A DNA stretch of 64,000 nucleotides from Burkholderiales bacterium (GCA_016177875.1 JACOUL010000034.1:1-64000); one strand, 5' to 3'. Shown: positions 1 to 8,954, counted from the first letter of the stretch. Notes: generated from the sequence alone by a model not told the origin. Translations and numbers: made by a program.

Positions 1-73
1 CGCCGTCGGTAACGCGTTTGACGGCCAGTTCCTTGAACTCGGTCGTGTATGCTTGTTTCGGTATCTTCTTCAT
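1..73 (-). CDS. IS3-family transposase OrfA, N-terminal part (runs off the window)
   Basis: The minus strand from the ATG at 73 reads MKKIPKQAYTTEFKELAVKR and then VTDG before the window edge. This lysine-rich start followed by a helix beginning near TEFKELAVKRV is typical of the OrfA helix-turn-helix protein of IS3 elements, which binds the terminal repeats and is fused to the OrfB integrase domain by programmed frameshifting. Only 24 residues are visible, so subgroup and intactness cannot be judged. Confidence 0.6.
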   Translation of the reverse strand, partial: MKKIPKQAYTTEFKELAVKRVTDG

Positions 74-293
74 TTCCAGTCTTCCCAAGGTAACGTTAAT
101 TTTACGTCACCTGTGGCAGACGAAATTTCAGGGGAAGCTCAAAGTCACTCAAACCACTTAAAGTTTCTTCTTGAAAAATACGGAGAAAGGCTGGAGAAAT
201 TGCAAAAGATAGGTAATTTGAATGTCTAAAAAGGCCTAGTTCGGCTGATTTTCTAATTTAATTATTTAATTTTCTAAAATAATTAGAAAATCA
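1..293 (-). mobile_element. Left end of an IS3-family insertion sequence (partial)
   Basis: The first 73 bases encode, on the minus strand, the N-terminus of an IS3-type transposase OrfA. The following 220 bases form its upstream end. The right border is placed at 293 because comM sequence resumes at 294 and the preceding bases close a perfect 13-bp inverted repeat, TGATTTTCTAATT at 246-258 and AATTAGAAAATCA at 281-293. IS3-family ends usually read TG...CA, which fits a CA end at 293. The other end lies outside the window, so target duplication cannot be checked. The exact border is inferred, and the 220-base leader is longer than in most IS3 elements. Confidence 0.6.
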
Positions 294-955
294 CCAGCGG
301 AAGTACGCCGCGCCCGGGGGAGATTTCGCTGGCGCACCGCGGCGTTTTATTTCTCGACGAATTGCCGGAGTTCGACCGGCGTGTGCTGGAAGTATTGCGC
401 GAACCGCTGGAATCGGGGCAGATCACGATTTCGCGCGCAGCGCGCCAAGCCGATTTTCCGGCACGATTTCAATTAATCGCCGCCATGAATCCTTGCCCCT
501 GCGGATACTTAGGCCACGCGTCCAACAAGTGCCGATGCACACCGGATGGCGTAGCGCGCTACCAAGATCGGATTTCCGGACCGCTTTTGGACCGCATCGA
601 CTTGCAAATCCAAGTTGCGTCCTTGCCGCAGGATGAGCTCGCCAAGAAAGCTGAAGGTGAATCTTCGACCGCCATTGCAGAACGCGTCGCGCATGCCCAT
701 GCCAGGCAATTGGCACGCCAAGGCAAACCCAATCAAGCATTGTCGCCGTCCGAGATCGATATGCATTGCACACCCGATTCAGCCGGTGCCCAACTGCTGC
801 GCGTAGCCTCGACCAAATTAAATTGGTCGGGCAGGTCTTTTCATCGCGTCTTAAAAGTGGCGCGCACCATCGCCGATTTGGCCGAAGCGGACCAAGTCAC
901 ACAAGCGCATGTGGCGGAGGCAATTCAATATCGGCGTGGCTTGCAAGAGCGTTAG
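294..955 (+). pseudogene. comM: comM (YifB, Mg-chelatase-like AAA+ helicase), 3' part interrupted by the IS
   Basis: The open frame enters without a start codon and gives STPRPGEISLAHRGVLFLDE (Walker B region), then the NPCPCGYLGH cysteine segment with later C residues, and ends in a C-terminal helical domain closing YRRGLQER. This is the C-terminal portion of ComM, a hexameric branch-migration helicase that promotes integration of donor DNA during natural transformation. The Walker A half is missing and insertion-element sequence abuts the break at 293/294. A TTG at 362 could start a 197-residue product, but that would lack the P-loop. The 3' end overlaps the convergent neighbour by 4 bases. 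The 5' half is presumably beyond the element, outside the window. Confidence 0.8.
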
Positions 956-1800
956 TCCCCACTCTCATCTGTCTCCACGTTCTTCTTTTCCTGTGCCAAC
1001 AACTTCGCTTTGCGTTCCAAGCCCCAGCGATAACCCGCCAACTTGCCGCCTTTTTGTATCACCCGGTGGCATGGAATGACCAAGGCTAAGGGATTGTTCG
1101 CACATGCGTTCGCCACCGCGCGCACCGCTTGCGGCGAACCCAGCTGCGCCGCAAGTTCGCTGTAGCTGCGCGTCTGCCCGTAAGGTATGGATTGCAGCAA
1201 TTCCCAGACGCGCCGCTGAAATGCGGTTGCCCGCACGTCTTGCGGTAGGTCGAGCGATTGGGATTTGCCTTGCAGGTAGGCGAGGATATGCTGGGCATAG
1301 GTTTGCAACCCGATATCGTCCCGCATAAGATCGGCCCGCACGAATTCGTCACGAAATTGCACCTCCAGTTCGGCCGCCGATTCGCCTAAAGCGACCCGGC
1401 ACAAACCCTTGCCGGTTGCCGCCAACAGCACCACGCCGAGGACAGAATCAAAAATGCAAAAGCGGATCGCCTCACCCGCGCCGCGTGCCCGATAAACCGC
1501 CGGCGTCATGCCAAGTTGACGGGCACAATCGTACAAACGGCTGCTTGAGCCGAATCCCGCCGCATACGTCGCGTCGGTAACCGAGTCTCCTTCGTGCAAG
1601 GCTTGCTTGAATCGTTGCAAGCGCCGGGCTTCTTGGTATTGACGCGGCGTGACGCCGACTTCGTCTTTGAACAAGCGCTGGAGATGAAATGGGCTCATGT
1701 CCGCCTGATCGGCCAACATGTCCAAGGTAACGCGCTGGTCGATATGCGTATCGATATAGCGGCATAACAGCCGGACCACTTCGGTGCGCGGCGTTTTCAT
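952..1800 (-). CDS. AraC-type HTH / methylated-DNA-protein-cysteine methyltransferase fusion (Ada-like)
   Basis: The protein has 282 residues from the ATG at 1800. Residues about 5-105 form an AraC-type double helix-turn-helix (DQRVTLDMLADQADMSPFHL, then the second helix around YAAGFGSSSRLY). The C-terminal half is an O6-alkylguanine-DNA alkyltransferase with the active-site motif PCHRV and a downstream GYRWG. Compared with E. coli Ada it lacks the N-terminal zinc domain whose cysteine accepts methyl groups from phosphotriesters, so the methylation-switch residue for transcriptional activation is absent. It should repair O6-methylguanine; whether it still regulates is open. An upstream in-frame start at 1893 would add 31 basic residues that do not resemble the family. 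Confidence 0.85.
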   Translation of the reverse strand: MKTPRTEVVRLLCRYIDTHIDQRVTLDMLADQADMSPFHLQRLFKDEVGVTPRQYQEARRLQRFKQALHEGDSVTDATYAAGFGSSSRLYDCARQLGMTPAVYRARGAGEAIRFCIFDSVLGVVLLAATGKGLCRVALGESAAELEVQFRDEFVRADLMRDDIGLQTYAQHILAYLQGKSQSLDLPQDVRATAFQRRVWELLQSIPYGQTRSYSELAAQLGSPQAVRAVANACANNPLALVIPCHRVIQKGGKLAGYRWGLERKAKLLAQEKKNVETDESGD

Positions 1801-1954
1801 ATAAGCGGCTCCTACAAAACTAGTGCGACAACTATATCGGAAAGCGTCCTCGCTTCCTTCCCGTTTCTTGCGCTGCCGAGGCATCCGATCCACACGGTCG
1901 ATTTTTCCCGAATACTGGGATAATGATGGCCTTCTTTGCAGCCCTACTTTTTTA

Positions 1955-2896
1955 ATGCTAATTGGAATTCTGTGCGCACTAGGCGCCGGTTTGTTGTGGG
2001 GTTTGGTATTCGTCGTTCCCCAATTGCTGGCCGACTACCCGGCAATATTGCTTTCATTCGGGCGATATGCGGCCTTCGGCTTGGTGGCGCTGGTGCCGGC
2101 CTGGCTATATCGGCATGACATGCGGCGCTTGTCGCGCAGCGATTGGATCGCTGCCGGACAGCTATCGGTGGTCGGCAACCTGGTGTATTACGCTGCCTTA
2201 GCCACTGCCATCCAGCTGGCCGACGTTCCTTTGCCCGCGATGCTGATCGGCACGCTACCCGTGGTGATTTCGATTTGCGCCAATTGGCAAGCTCGTCATG
2301 CCCCCGACCAAATTGCCTGGTTACGCTTATTGCCTTCCTTATTCATATTGGCGCTGGGCTTGCTGATGGTGAATGCCAGTGAATTGCGGCAATTGGCGCC
2401 AAGCCGGTCCCTGACCGAATATGGAATAGGCTGCGCGTTGACGCTTATCTCGCTGGCATGCTGGACCTGGTATCCGATTCGCAATGCGCAGTACTTACGC
2501 GCGCATCCCGAAATTCCGGCAATGGCATGGGCAACCGCACAAGGTTTAGCCATTTTGCCGCTCGCAATCTTGGGCTATGCGGCTTATGGCTGGTATGCAT
2601 GGGTCATGCAAAGTTATCAACCGCCGTTCGGCGACCGCCCTGCATGGTTCCTCTTCCTCATGCTGGCAAGCGGCTTGGGGGCGTCTTGGCTGGGTACCGT
2701 CTTGTGGAATCAAGCCAGCCGCCGCTTGCCGACTTCGCTGGTGGGGCAATTGATCGTTTTTGAGACCCTGGCAGCGCTCGCTTATGCTTTCATCGTGCGC
2801 GGCACTTTTCCGCCGGTGCCGATTGTGGCCGGTGCCGTTTTGCTGTGCGTCGGCGTCGTGTTGGGTGTACGGGCGTTTCGCTCGCAAACTTTCTAA
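1955..2896 (+). CDS. EamA-family (DMT superfamily) inner-membrane transporter
   Basis: The product has 313 residues and about ten hydrophobic segments, beginning directly with MLIGILCALGAGLLWGLVFV, the usual first helix of EamA proteins. A second repeat begins near residue 160 (LTEYGIGCALTLISLACWTW), consistent with the two five-helix EamA repeats. The ATG at 1955 is preferred over an upstream GTG at 1823 because the extra 44 residues are polar, arginine-rich and unlike the family. An extended -10-like TGGGATAAT lies at 1916-1924. Substrate is unknown; family members export metabolites or amino acids. The gene is followed 18 bases later by a lipoprotein gene on the same strand, so cotranscription is likely. 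Confidence 0.8.
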   Translation: MLIGILCALGAGLLWGLVFVVPQLLADYPAILLSFGRYAAFGLVALVPAWLYRHDMRRLSRSDWIAAGQLSVVGNLVYYAALATAIQLADVPLPAMLIGTLPVVISICANWQARHAPDQIAWLRLLPSLFILALGLLMVNASELRQLAPSRSLTEYGIGCALTLISLACWTWYPIRNAQYLRAHPEIPAMAWATAQGLAILPLAILGYAAYGWYAWVMQSYQPPFGDRPAWFLFLMLASGLGASWLGTVLWNQASRRLPTSLVGQLIVFETLAALAYAFIVRGTFPPVPIVAGAVLLCVGVVLGVRAFRSQTF

Positions 2897-2914
2897 CGAA
2901 TCACCTTATCTAAT

Positions 2915-3451
2915 ATGAATAATTGCGTTTCCCGATTGCGAACCACCGGCTTATTGCTGGCGAGCTTGGCTGTGCTTGCTGCCTGCAGCCCCAAATTGGA
3001 TTGGCGAGAAGTGCGGGGTACTAGCCCCTCATTTACCATCCTCATGCCGGCCAAGCCGACCACCCTGACAAGAACGGTCAAGCTCAACGGTCTCTCCGTC
3101 GCCATGACGATGACGGCGGCTGAAGTAGATGGCGTGACGTATGCCGTCGGCCGCGCCCGCTTGCCTGATGCGTCTCAAGCGCCGGCCGCTGTACAAGCCA
3201 TGAAGACAGCGCTGGTGCGCAATATCGGCGGCACGATCCGCAAAGAAACCGCCATCGCCGGGCCGTGGACCATGGTCGAAATCGACGCGCTCGGCTCGCC
3301 TATCAATGGCGTTCCGTCACGCTTACTGGCCGGGCGCTTTGCCGCACGCGGCGACGCGATTTATCAAGTCGTGGTGCTCGGGCCGGAACGCGCAATCGAG
3401 CACGAAGCGATCGACACCTTCTTCACCTCCTTCAAAATCGACCAACAGTAA
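2915..3451 (+). CDS. Putative outer-membrane or periplasmic lipoprotein, unknown function
   Basis: The product has 178 residues. A basic N-terminus and hydrophobic stretch end in a lipobox (LAVLAAC followed by SPK), so residue 23 or so is the lipidated cysteine, and Ser at +2 predicts outer-membrane sorting. The mature part (SFTILMPAKPTTLTRTVKLNG...) is a mixed alpha/beta domain without a motif I can name. It lies 18 bases after the EamA transporter gene and 140 bases before a c-di-GMP protein. Similar small lipoproteins occur in Burkholderiales without assigned function. Confidence 0.65.
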   Translation: MNNCVSRLRTTGLLLASLAVLAACSPKLDWREVRGTSPSFTILMPAKPTTLTRTVKLNGLSVAMTMTAAEVDGVTYAVGRARLPDASQAPAAVQAMKTALVRNIGGTIRKETAIAGPWTMVEIDALGSPINGVPSRLLAGRFAARGDAIYQVVVLGPERAIEHEAIDTFFTSFKIDQQ

Positions 3452-3482
3452 AGATCTTTCCGCGACCAATAAATACTTACAG

Positions 3483-3547
3483 TGCATGGTAGTTTCCATG
3501 CATACTTTAAGAACCAGATCGGTCAGTGAAGACTTCCTGCCAGGAAG
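3483..3547. promoter_or_regulatory. Two small palindromes upstream of the MASE1/GGDEF/EAL gene
   Basis: TGCATGG (3483-3489) pairs with CCATGCA (3496-3502) around a 6-base loop, and CTTCCTGCCAGGAAG (3533-3547) is a perfect 15-base palindrome. Both lie in the 140-base gap before the TTG start at 3592. They may be operators or leader hairpins. No regulator can be assigned from sequence. Confidence 0.3.
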
Positions 3548-3591
3548 CAAGGCGGTGTGCGGCCGAATAAAAACACAAGGGGGAGCTGAGG

Positions 3592-6500
3592 TTGGGAGGG
3601 ACATCCAAAACGCGCTTGCTCGCGCTTGATACAGTCCACGCCACCATCTTACTGGCGCTGGTTTATGTCATCGCCGGCCGGCTCGCATTAAGCTTGGCGC
3701 TTCCGCCGGGATATGCCAGTGCGTTTTTTCCTCCCGCCGGAATCGCGTTAGCAGCAGTTGTCGCCGGTGGCCGCCGCATGCTCATCGGTGTTGCGCTCGG
3801 CTCCTTTGTTCTCAACCTTAGCCTGTCGCTGCAGCAAGGTATGGCAATTCCGTTAAACGCGGTATTGGCCCCAGCCGCCATCGCTTGCGGCTCGACCTTA
3901 CAAGCCTGGATCGGCAGCCAAATGTTCCAGCGCTGGTTACGCCCTGCCCTCGACACCGGACGCGACGTACTGCTGTTCCTGATGGGGGCACCGCTGATGT
4001 CCCTGGTTGCCGCCAGCCTCGCCATTCCTGTTCTGTATTTCTGCGGACTGATTTCGAGCGACATGGCATTCATCAATTGGGTGACGTGGTGGGTGGGCGA
4101 TGCCATCGGCGTACTGCTCGGCGCGCCGCTCACGTGGATTATCATCGGTGAACCGCGCCGGCTTTGGCGGCGTCGCCGTTGGCTGTTATCGCTTCCGCTG
4201 ATTGCCTCGAGCGGCGCGTTCATCGCTATTTATGCCATGGTCAGCCACTGGGAAGCCGAGCAACACATGCTGGGATTTCGCATGAAGGCACAACAAGTGG
4301 CGGACACCCTGCAAAACCAGTTCAGCGAACATGAACGTGTACTACATACCTTGGCAAATATGATCGGACAGCGCGGCGCGGCGCTATCGTCTGATGAGTT
4401 CGCCAGTGTGGCGCGCGGCTATCTTGAACAACGGCCGGAACTACGCTCAATGTATTGGCTGCCGCGCGTGCCCGGTGAAACGCGTACCGAATTTGAGCAA
4501 TGGGCACAACAGCAAGTTGGGAGCGCTTATGCGATCCGCGAAGTCGGCAAGAATGGCGAGCTTGAAGTCGCCGCCACCCGGAATCGCTATTTTCCTATTG
4601 TGTATCGCGAGCCGATAGCGGAACGCGAACAGCTGCTGGGCTTGGATATGTTGAGCGATCCAAAGCGTAGCGCGGCAATTGAAGCCACCATCAAATCGAA
4701 ACGCCCTAGAGCCAGCGGCCCGACCTCCCTAAGATTGCAACCCCAAATCAAACAGCACGGCATTTTCTTGATGCAGGCGGTGTACGAGACTGGCATCCAG
4801 AAAACGCAAGAACCGCTCGGCGTGCTTGGCGCGGTCATTCCGGCGCGCCAGTATCTCGAGAAAACGCTGGGGCGCGCGGGATTTGCCGCAGCCCCCTTCC
4901 GATTTGAAGATGTGTCGGCACCCAGCAGCCCGCTGGTTTTGGTCGACACCCTTCAGCGCATACCGGAGCAAAACGACTATCAGCGACAGCTCGATTTAGG
5001 CGGCCGCAATTATTTGGTGACCTTTGCCCCCGGCAACCTCGCGCTTGTGCAACATCGCAGCTGGCAAAGCTGGATTACGCTTGCCGGCGGCTTAGTGCTT
5101 ACCGGGCTATTGGGCGCCTTCCTTTTATTGATGAGCGGACAGCGCTTGCAAATTGAACGAGTGGTGATCGATCGCACCCGCAAGCTGCAAGAACGCGAAG
5201 CCAAGCTGGTGGCAATCCTCGACAAGGCAGTCGACGCCATCCTCACCATTAACCGCAAAGGCGTACTCGTTTCGGTCAACGGCGCGGCAGGCCGATTGTT
5301 CGGCTATCCCTTGAATCAAATGCAAGGCATGCCTTTCTCCAAGTTGATTCAAGCGAATAGCAATATTCAAGGCAACCAGATTCTGGAACGTTTAAGTAAA
5401 CGCATGCGCAGCCAGGAAGAACTGGTGGGCCGTTATGCCGACGGCCGCACTTTCCCGCTCTCGGTTGCAGTGAGTTTGGTCGAAGTCACCAATGAAACTT
5501 TCTTTGTCTGCATCTTGCGCGACCTCACCGAACAACATCGCGCACAAGAAAAAATTTATCAACTGGCCCATCACGATCCGCTGACGGGGCTAGCCAACCG
5601 CTTCACCCTCAATCTTCAATTGCAAAAGATGCTGGATGAAGCGCGCGAAACAGGCGAAAAATTAGCATTGATGTTCATCGATCTCGACCACTTCAAAAAA
5701 ATCAATGATATTCAAGGCCATCACGTCGGCGATCAATTATTGATCGAGGCGAGCGTGCGCTTAACGCAACTGCTGCCGGAAGCCGCCGTCATTGCGCGCC
5801 TTGGCAACGATGAATTCATTGTGGTGCTGTCCGAACAAACCAGCCTCGATCGGCTCGACGATATTGCCCAGCGCGTCATTGCCAATTTGCGCGAACCGTT
5901 TGAAATCGGCGGCGAGCGTTTTCAAAGCGGCGCTTCGATCGGCATCAGCCGCTTTCCGGAAGACGGCAACGATCCGGATACCCTGTTGCGCAACGCCGAT
6001 GCTGCCGTGATGGCAGCCAAGCTGCAAGGACGCGGCAAACATCAACTCTTCACGCCGGAATTGAACGCCGCGGCGCAAGAACGCTTGCAAATGGAAAACC
6101 GCATTTGGCTGGCGCTTGAACGCAAAGAATTCGAAGTCTATTTGCAGCCGCAAGTGCATTTGGCTTCGCGTCAAATCATCGGCGCGGAAGCCTTGCTGCG
6201 CTGGCGGCATCCAGAGCTTGGCTTCATTGCACCGGACCGATTCATTCCCATCGCCGAAGAATCTGGACTCATCTTGCCTTTAGGCGAGTGGGTATTGGAA
6301 CGCACGCTTCGCTTGCTGGCCGGCTGGCAACATCTCAAGCTCGCCAATATGCGCATTGCCGTCAACCTCTCGGCACGCCAATGTCACTCCGGAACATTGC
6401 TGACCTGCCTCGATCGCCTGCAGGAAGAAACGCGTGTCGATTTGGATGGGCTGGAAATGGAGATTACCGAGACCGCAGCCATGCAAGATCCGGAGCAAAC

Positions 6501-6870
6501 TCGCGAATTGCTGCGTCAATTGCGTCTGCGCGGCATCAAAGTCGCCATCGATGATTTCGGCACCGGCTATTCTTCGCTGAACTATCTGAAGCTATTCGAG
6601 ATCGACCGCATCAAGATCGACCGCAGTTTTGTCAAAGATATCGAAAAAGATCAAAACGATGCCTTGATCGCTTCCGCCACGATTGCCTTGGCCCACACGC
6701 TTGGCCTCGAAGTGATCGCTGAAGGCGTGGAAACCGAAGGACAATGCGCCTTCCTCAACCATGAGCTGTGCGACGAAGGGCAAGGTTATCTTTTCGGCAA
6801 ACCTATGCCGGTCGCCGAATTTGAAGCACTGATCTCCGGCGAAAACAGCACCGGGTCGCGTTATGCCTGA
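3592..6870 (+). CDS. MASE1-CHASE-PAS-GGDEF-EAL protein (c-di-GMP turnover)
   Basis: This is a 1092-residue multidomain membrane protein. Residues about 10-210 hold several hydrophobic helices of MASE1 type (FFPPAGIALAAVVAGGRR). Residues about 220-470 form a periplasmic CHASE sensor, followed by a transmembrane helix near 490-512, a PAS domain near 540-650, a GGDEF domain near 655-810 and an EAL domain near 830-1080. The EAL half looks catalytic: EALLRW, DDFGTGYSS and EGVET are present. The cyclase signature reads GNDEF (residue about 736) instead of GGDEF, so diguanylate cyclase activity is uncertain and the protein may act mainly as a phosphodiesterase. The TTG start has a GGGGGAG ribosome-binding site about 8 bases upstream. 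Confidence 0.88.
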   Translation: MGGTSKTRLLALDTVHATILLALVYVIAGRLALSLALPPGYASAFFPPAGIALAAVVAGGRRMLIGVALGSFVLNLSLSLQQGMAIPLNAVLAPAAIACGSTLQAWIGSQMFQRWLRPALDTGRDVLLFLMGAPLMSLVAASLAIPVLYFCGLISSDMAFINWVTWWVGDAIGVLLGAPLTWIIIGEPRRLWRRRRWLLSLPLIASSGAFIAIYAMVSHWEAEQHMLGFRMKAQQVADTLQNQFSEHERVLHTLANMIGQRGAALSSDEFASVARGYLEQRPELRSMYWLPRVPGETRTEFEQWAQQQVGSAYAIREVGKNGELEVAATRNRYFPIVYREPIAEREQLLGLDMLSDPKRSAAIEATIKSKRPRASGPTSLRLQPQIKQHGIFLMQAVYETGIQKTQEPLGVLGAVIPARQYLEKTLGRAGFAAAPFRFEDVSAPSSPLVLVDTLQRIPEQNDYQRQLDLGGRNYLVTFAPGNLALVQHRSWQSWITLAGGLVLTGLLGAFLLLMSGQRLQIERVVIDRTRKLQEREAKLVAILDKAVDAILTINRKGVLVSVNGAAGRLFGYPLNQMQGMPFSKLIQANSNIQGNQILERLSKRMRSQEELVGRYADGRTFPLSVAVSLVEVTNETFFVCILRDLTEQHRAQEKIYQLAHHDPLTGLANRFTLNLQLQKMLDEARETGEKLALMFIDLDHFKKINDIQGHHVGDQLLIEASVRLTQLLPEAAVIARLGNDEFIVVLSEQTSLDRLDDIAQRVIANLREPFEIGGERFQSGASIGISRFPEDGNDPDTLLRNADAAVMAAKLQGRGKHQLFTPELNAAAQERLQMENRIWLALERKEFEVYLQPQVHLASRQIIGAEALLRWRHPELGFIAPDRFIPIAEESGLILPLGEWVLERTLRLLAGWQHLKLANMRIAVNLSARQCHSGTLLTCLDRLQEETRVDLDGLEMEITETAAMQDPEQTRELLRQLRLRGIKVAIDDFGTGYSSLNYLKLFEIDRIKIDRSFVKDIEKDQNDALIASATIALAHTLGLEVIAEGVETEGQCAFLNHELCDEGQGYLFGKPMPVAEFEALISGENSTGSRYA

Positions 6871-6939
6871 TCTGCCTCCTGCGCACTCGGAACCGGCCTG
6901 CTACACTGAAATAGTGACATTGCCGATTTCGGAGGAAAA

Positions 6940-7281
6940 ATGCTGATTACGTTCAAATCCAAAGGCGCACCCAACATCTTGATGTATGAAAAAGACGCTA
7001 AGCGCATGCTCGATTTGCTCGGTAAAGATACCAAACGCGGCGTCATTACCAAAGATGAAGCCGCTGGAGCAATTGAGAAGTTGCAAACTGAAATAACCCT
7101 GACCGCGCAAACCGACCAAGAGGCAAGCGCCGTCAATACGAACGAACGAGCAGGAACTCTCGGCGACGACAAGGAGCATGAGCAAGCGCAATCCGTCAGC
7201 TTTGCCACCCGGGCCTACCCGTTCCTCGAAATGCTGCGATCGGCCCAACACAATGGTTACGACGTTCTGTGGGGCGTGTAA
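6940..7281 (+). CDS. DUF1840 family protein
   Basis: This is a 113-residue cytoplasmic protein starting MLITFKSKGAPNILMYEKDA, which matches the start of the DUF1840 family common in Betaproteobacteria. It has no signal peptide or membrane helix. The C-terminal third ends with the conserved-looking RAYPFLEMLRSAQHNGYDVLWGV. A GGAGG sequence precedes the ATG by the usual spacing. Function of the family is unknown. Confidence 0.8.
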   Translation: MLITFKSKGAPNILMYEKDAKRMLDLLGKDTKRGVITKDEAAGAIEKLQTEITLTAQTDQEASAVNTNERAGTLGDDKEHEQAQSVSFATRAYPFLEMLRSAQHNGYDVLWGV

Positions 7282-7334
7282 GACAGTCCCGCTTTTCCCA
7301 AGATGCTGCGTTGACCGTTACAATGAACGGGTAT

Positions 7335-7609
7335 CTCAGAACCTGCTCGGTATCTTTTTGCCAGGAGCGCAGCCACGAGAACCGGCCGCATACTAGGCGC
7401 GGCGACGCGACGTAGCGGTGCTACGGCAAGGAGCCGCAACAACGTAGGCGGCCGGTTATCGCGGCTGCCCGGAGGGTTCGGCCGGGAAGGGCGCATTGCA
7501 GCGTTGCGGCGCTTGCGCAGGGGACCACCCTGCGCGGCGCACCGCGCCTTGCACTGCATCCCTTCCCGGCCGAACGCACCTGCCAAAAAGATACCGAGCA
7601 GGTTCTCAG
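7335..7609. repeat. About 275-base structured inverted-repeat element (three-way junction; ncRNA or MITE-like)
   Basis: The outer arms 7338-7360 and 7584-7606 are perfectly complementary over 23 bp, and pairing extends to 7369/7575 with two mismatches. Inside lie two further arms. One is 7370-7389 with 7448-7467 (18 of 20 paired). The other is 7476-7491 with 7560-7575 (16 of 16 paired), itself capped by GCGCAGGG/CCCTGCGC at 7515-7535. Several short open frames cross it but look like by-products. It lies between the DUF1840 gene and rsmB and ends just before an intrinsic terminator. It could be a structured RNA or a non-autonomous mobile repeat. Confidence 0.7.
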
Positions 7610-7612
7610 CCT

Positions 7613-7638
7613 GACCGGCACTTGCCGGTCATTTTTTT
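7613..7638 (+). terminator. Intrinsic terminator after the structured element
   Basis: GACCGGCA (7613-7620) pairs perfectly with TGCCGGTC (7623-7630) and is followed by A and a run of eight T. It ends 12 bases before the rsmB start codon. It would therefore terminate transcripts that cross the structured element, and rsmB would need read-through or a promoter overlapping the stem. Confidence 0.75.
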
Positions 7639-7649
7639 TCTGCATTCAC

Positions 7650-8954
7650 GTGGCCAAATCTCGTCTTAAAACCGACTCGCTAGCCTATGCATTGTGCGGT
7701 GCCGCCGCTGTCGTGAGCTTGGTGCAAAGCGGCACGGCGCTGCCGCCGGCGCTATTACGCGTGGCTGCGCAAGCCGACATGCCGCAACAGGCGCGCGGCG
7801 CCGTGCAGGATCTTGCCTACCGCAGCATGCGAATGTGGGGCCGCGCGAACGCGTTGGTGAAGTTGTTAGTCGCAAAGCCCCCTTCGGCGCCCGTTCAAAA
7901 CTTGCTCGTAAGCGCATTGGCGCTCTTGTGTGAAACGGATGAGACGGCTCCTTATTCCGCTTTCACCGTCGTCGACCAAGCCGTCACCGCCGCACAAAAC
8001 GACGCTAAAACCACGCATGCCAAAGGCTTGATTAACGCGGTTCTGCGCAGGTTCTTGCGTGAACGCGAGGACTTGCTGCAAACCGTCGCGGCGAATCCCG
8101 AGGCGCACTGGAATTACCCGGCATGGTGGATACGCGAGATGCAAGCTGCCTATCCGCATGATTGGCAAAACATACTCGCAGCGGGCAACGCGGCGCCGCC
8201 GCTGACCTTGCGCATCAATCGCCGTAAAACGACGATGAACGACTATTTAGAAAGCTTGGCATCGGCGCAAATTCTAGCCCGGCAAGTCGGCCCGCAAGCC
8301 GTTCGCCTCGAGCGGCCAATTCCGGTGCATCAAATTCCCGGCTTTGAAGAAGGCTGGGTATCTGTCCAAGATGCTGCGGCTCAATTGGCCGCCTCTCTTC
8401 TCGATGTGCATGAGGGCATGCGCGTGCTCGATGCGTGCGCCGCGCCGGGCGGCAAAACCGGACACTTGCTGGAAACCGCCGATCTCGACTTGCTCGCACT
8501 CGACAGCGACCCGGAACGCCTACAACGCGTAACGCAAAATCTTGTACGTTTGCAACTCCATGCCGACATAAAGACCGGCGATGCGGCGCTTAAGGATTGG
8601 TGGGACGGCAAGCCGTTCGACCGTATCTTGGCGGATGTCCCTTGCACCGCCTCAGGTATTGTTCGGCGCCATCCCGACATCCGTTGGCTGCGCCGCCCCG
8701 AAGATGCTGCTCGGCTCGCAACACTTTCAGCCCAAATCCTGGACAACCTTTGGCAGATGCTGTGCCCCGATGGTAAATTGTTGATGGTTACCTGCTCCCT
8801 TTGGCCGCAGGAATCGGAAGCGCAAGCGGCATCCTTTGCAAAACGTCATCATGCGATGAGGCTCCCGGCTCCGGGCCAATTGTTGCCCACCGTTGATGCA
8901 ACCCAGGATCACGACGGCTTGTTTTATGCCTTATTTCACAAGCCGGTCGCCTAA
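7650..8954 (+). CDS. rsmB: 16S rRNA (cytosine-967-C5)-methyltransferase RsmB
   Basis: The 434-residue protein has an N-terminal NusB-like helical domain (about residues 1-150) and a C-terminal Rossmann methyltransferase. Visible motifs are DACAAPGGKT for SAM binding, ADVPCTASG with the catalytic-type PC motif, and VTCSL with the second conserved cysteine, in the order expected for RNA m5C methyltransferases. RsmB methylates C967 of 16S rRNA. The start is GTG at 7650, without a clear ribosome-binding site and only 12 bases after a terminator; no later methionine fits the family start. The DUF4390 gene and ntrY follow on the same strand, a common betaproteobacterial order. Confidence 0.93.
   Translation: MAKSRLKTDSLAYALCGAAAVVSLVQSGTALPPALLRVAAQADMPQQARGAVQDLAYRSMRMWGRANALVKLLVAKPPSAPVQNLLVSALALLCETDETAPYSAFTVVDQAVTAAQNDAKTTHAKGLINAVLRRFLREREDLLQTVAANPEAHWNYPAWWIREMQAAYPHDWQNILAAGNAAPPLTLRINRRKTTMNDYLESLASAQILARQVGPQAVRLERPIPVHQIPGFEEGWVSVQDAAAQLAASLLDVHEGMRVLDACAAPGGKTGHLLETADLDLLALDSDPERLQRVTQNLVRLQLHADIKTGDAALKDWWDGKPFDRILADVPCTASGIVRRHPDIRWLRRPEDAARLATLSAQILDNLWQMLCPDGKLLMVTCSLWPQESEAQAASFAKRHHAMRLPAPGQLLPTVDATQDHDGLFYALFHKPVA

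Noticed and set aside
7257..7645. Arginine/cysteine-rich frames across the inverted-repeat element
   Set aside because: They follow the pairing arms and terminator exactly and read as composition artefacts. No ribosome-binding site or domain is seen.
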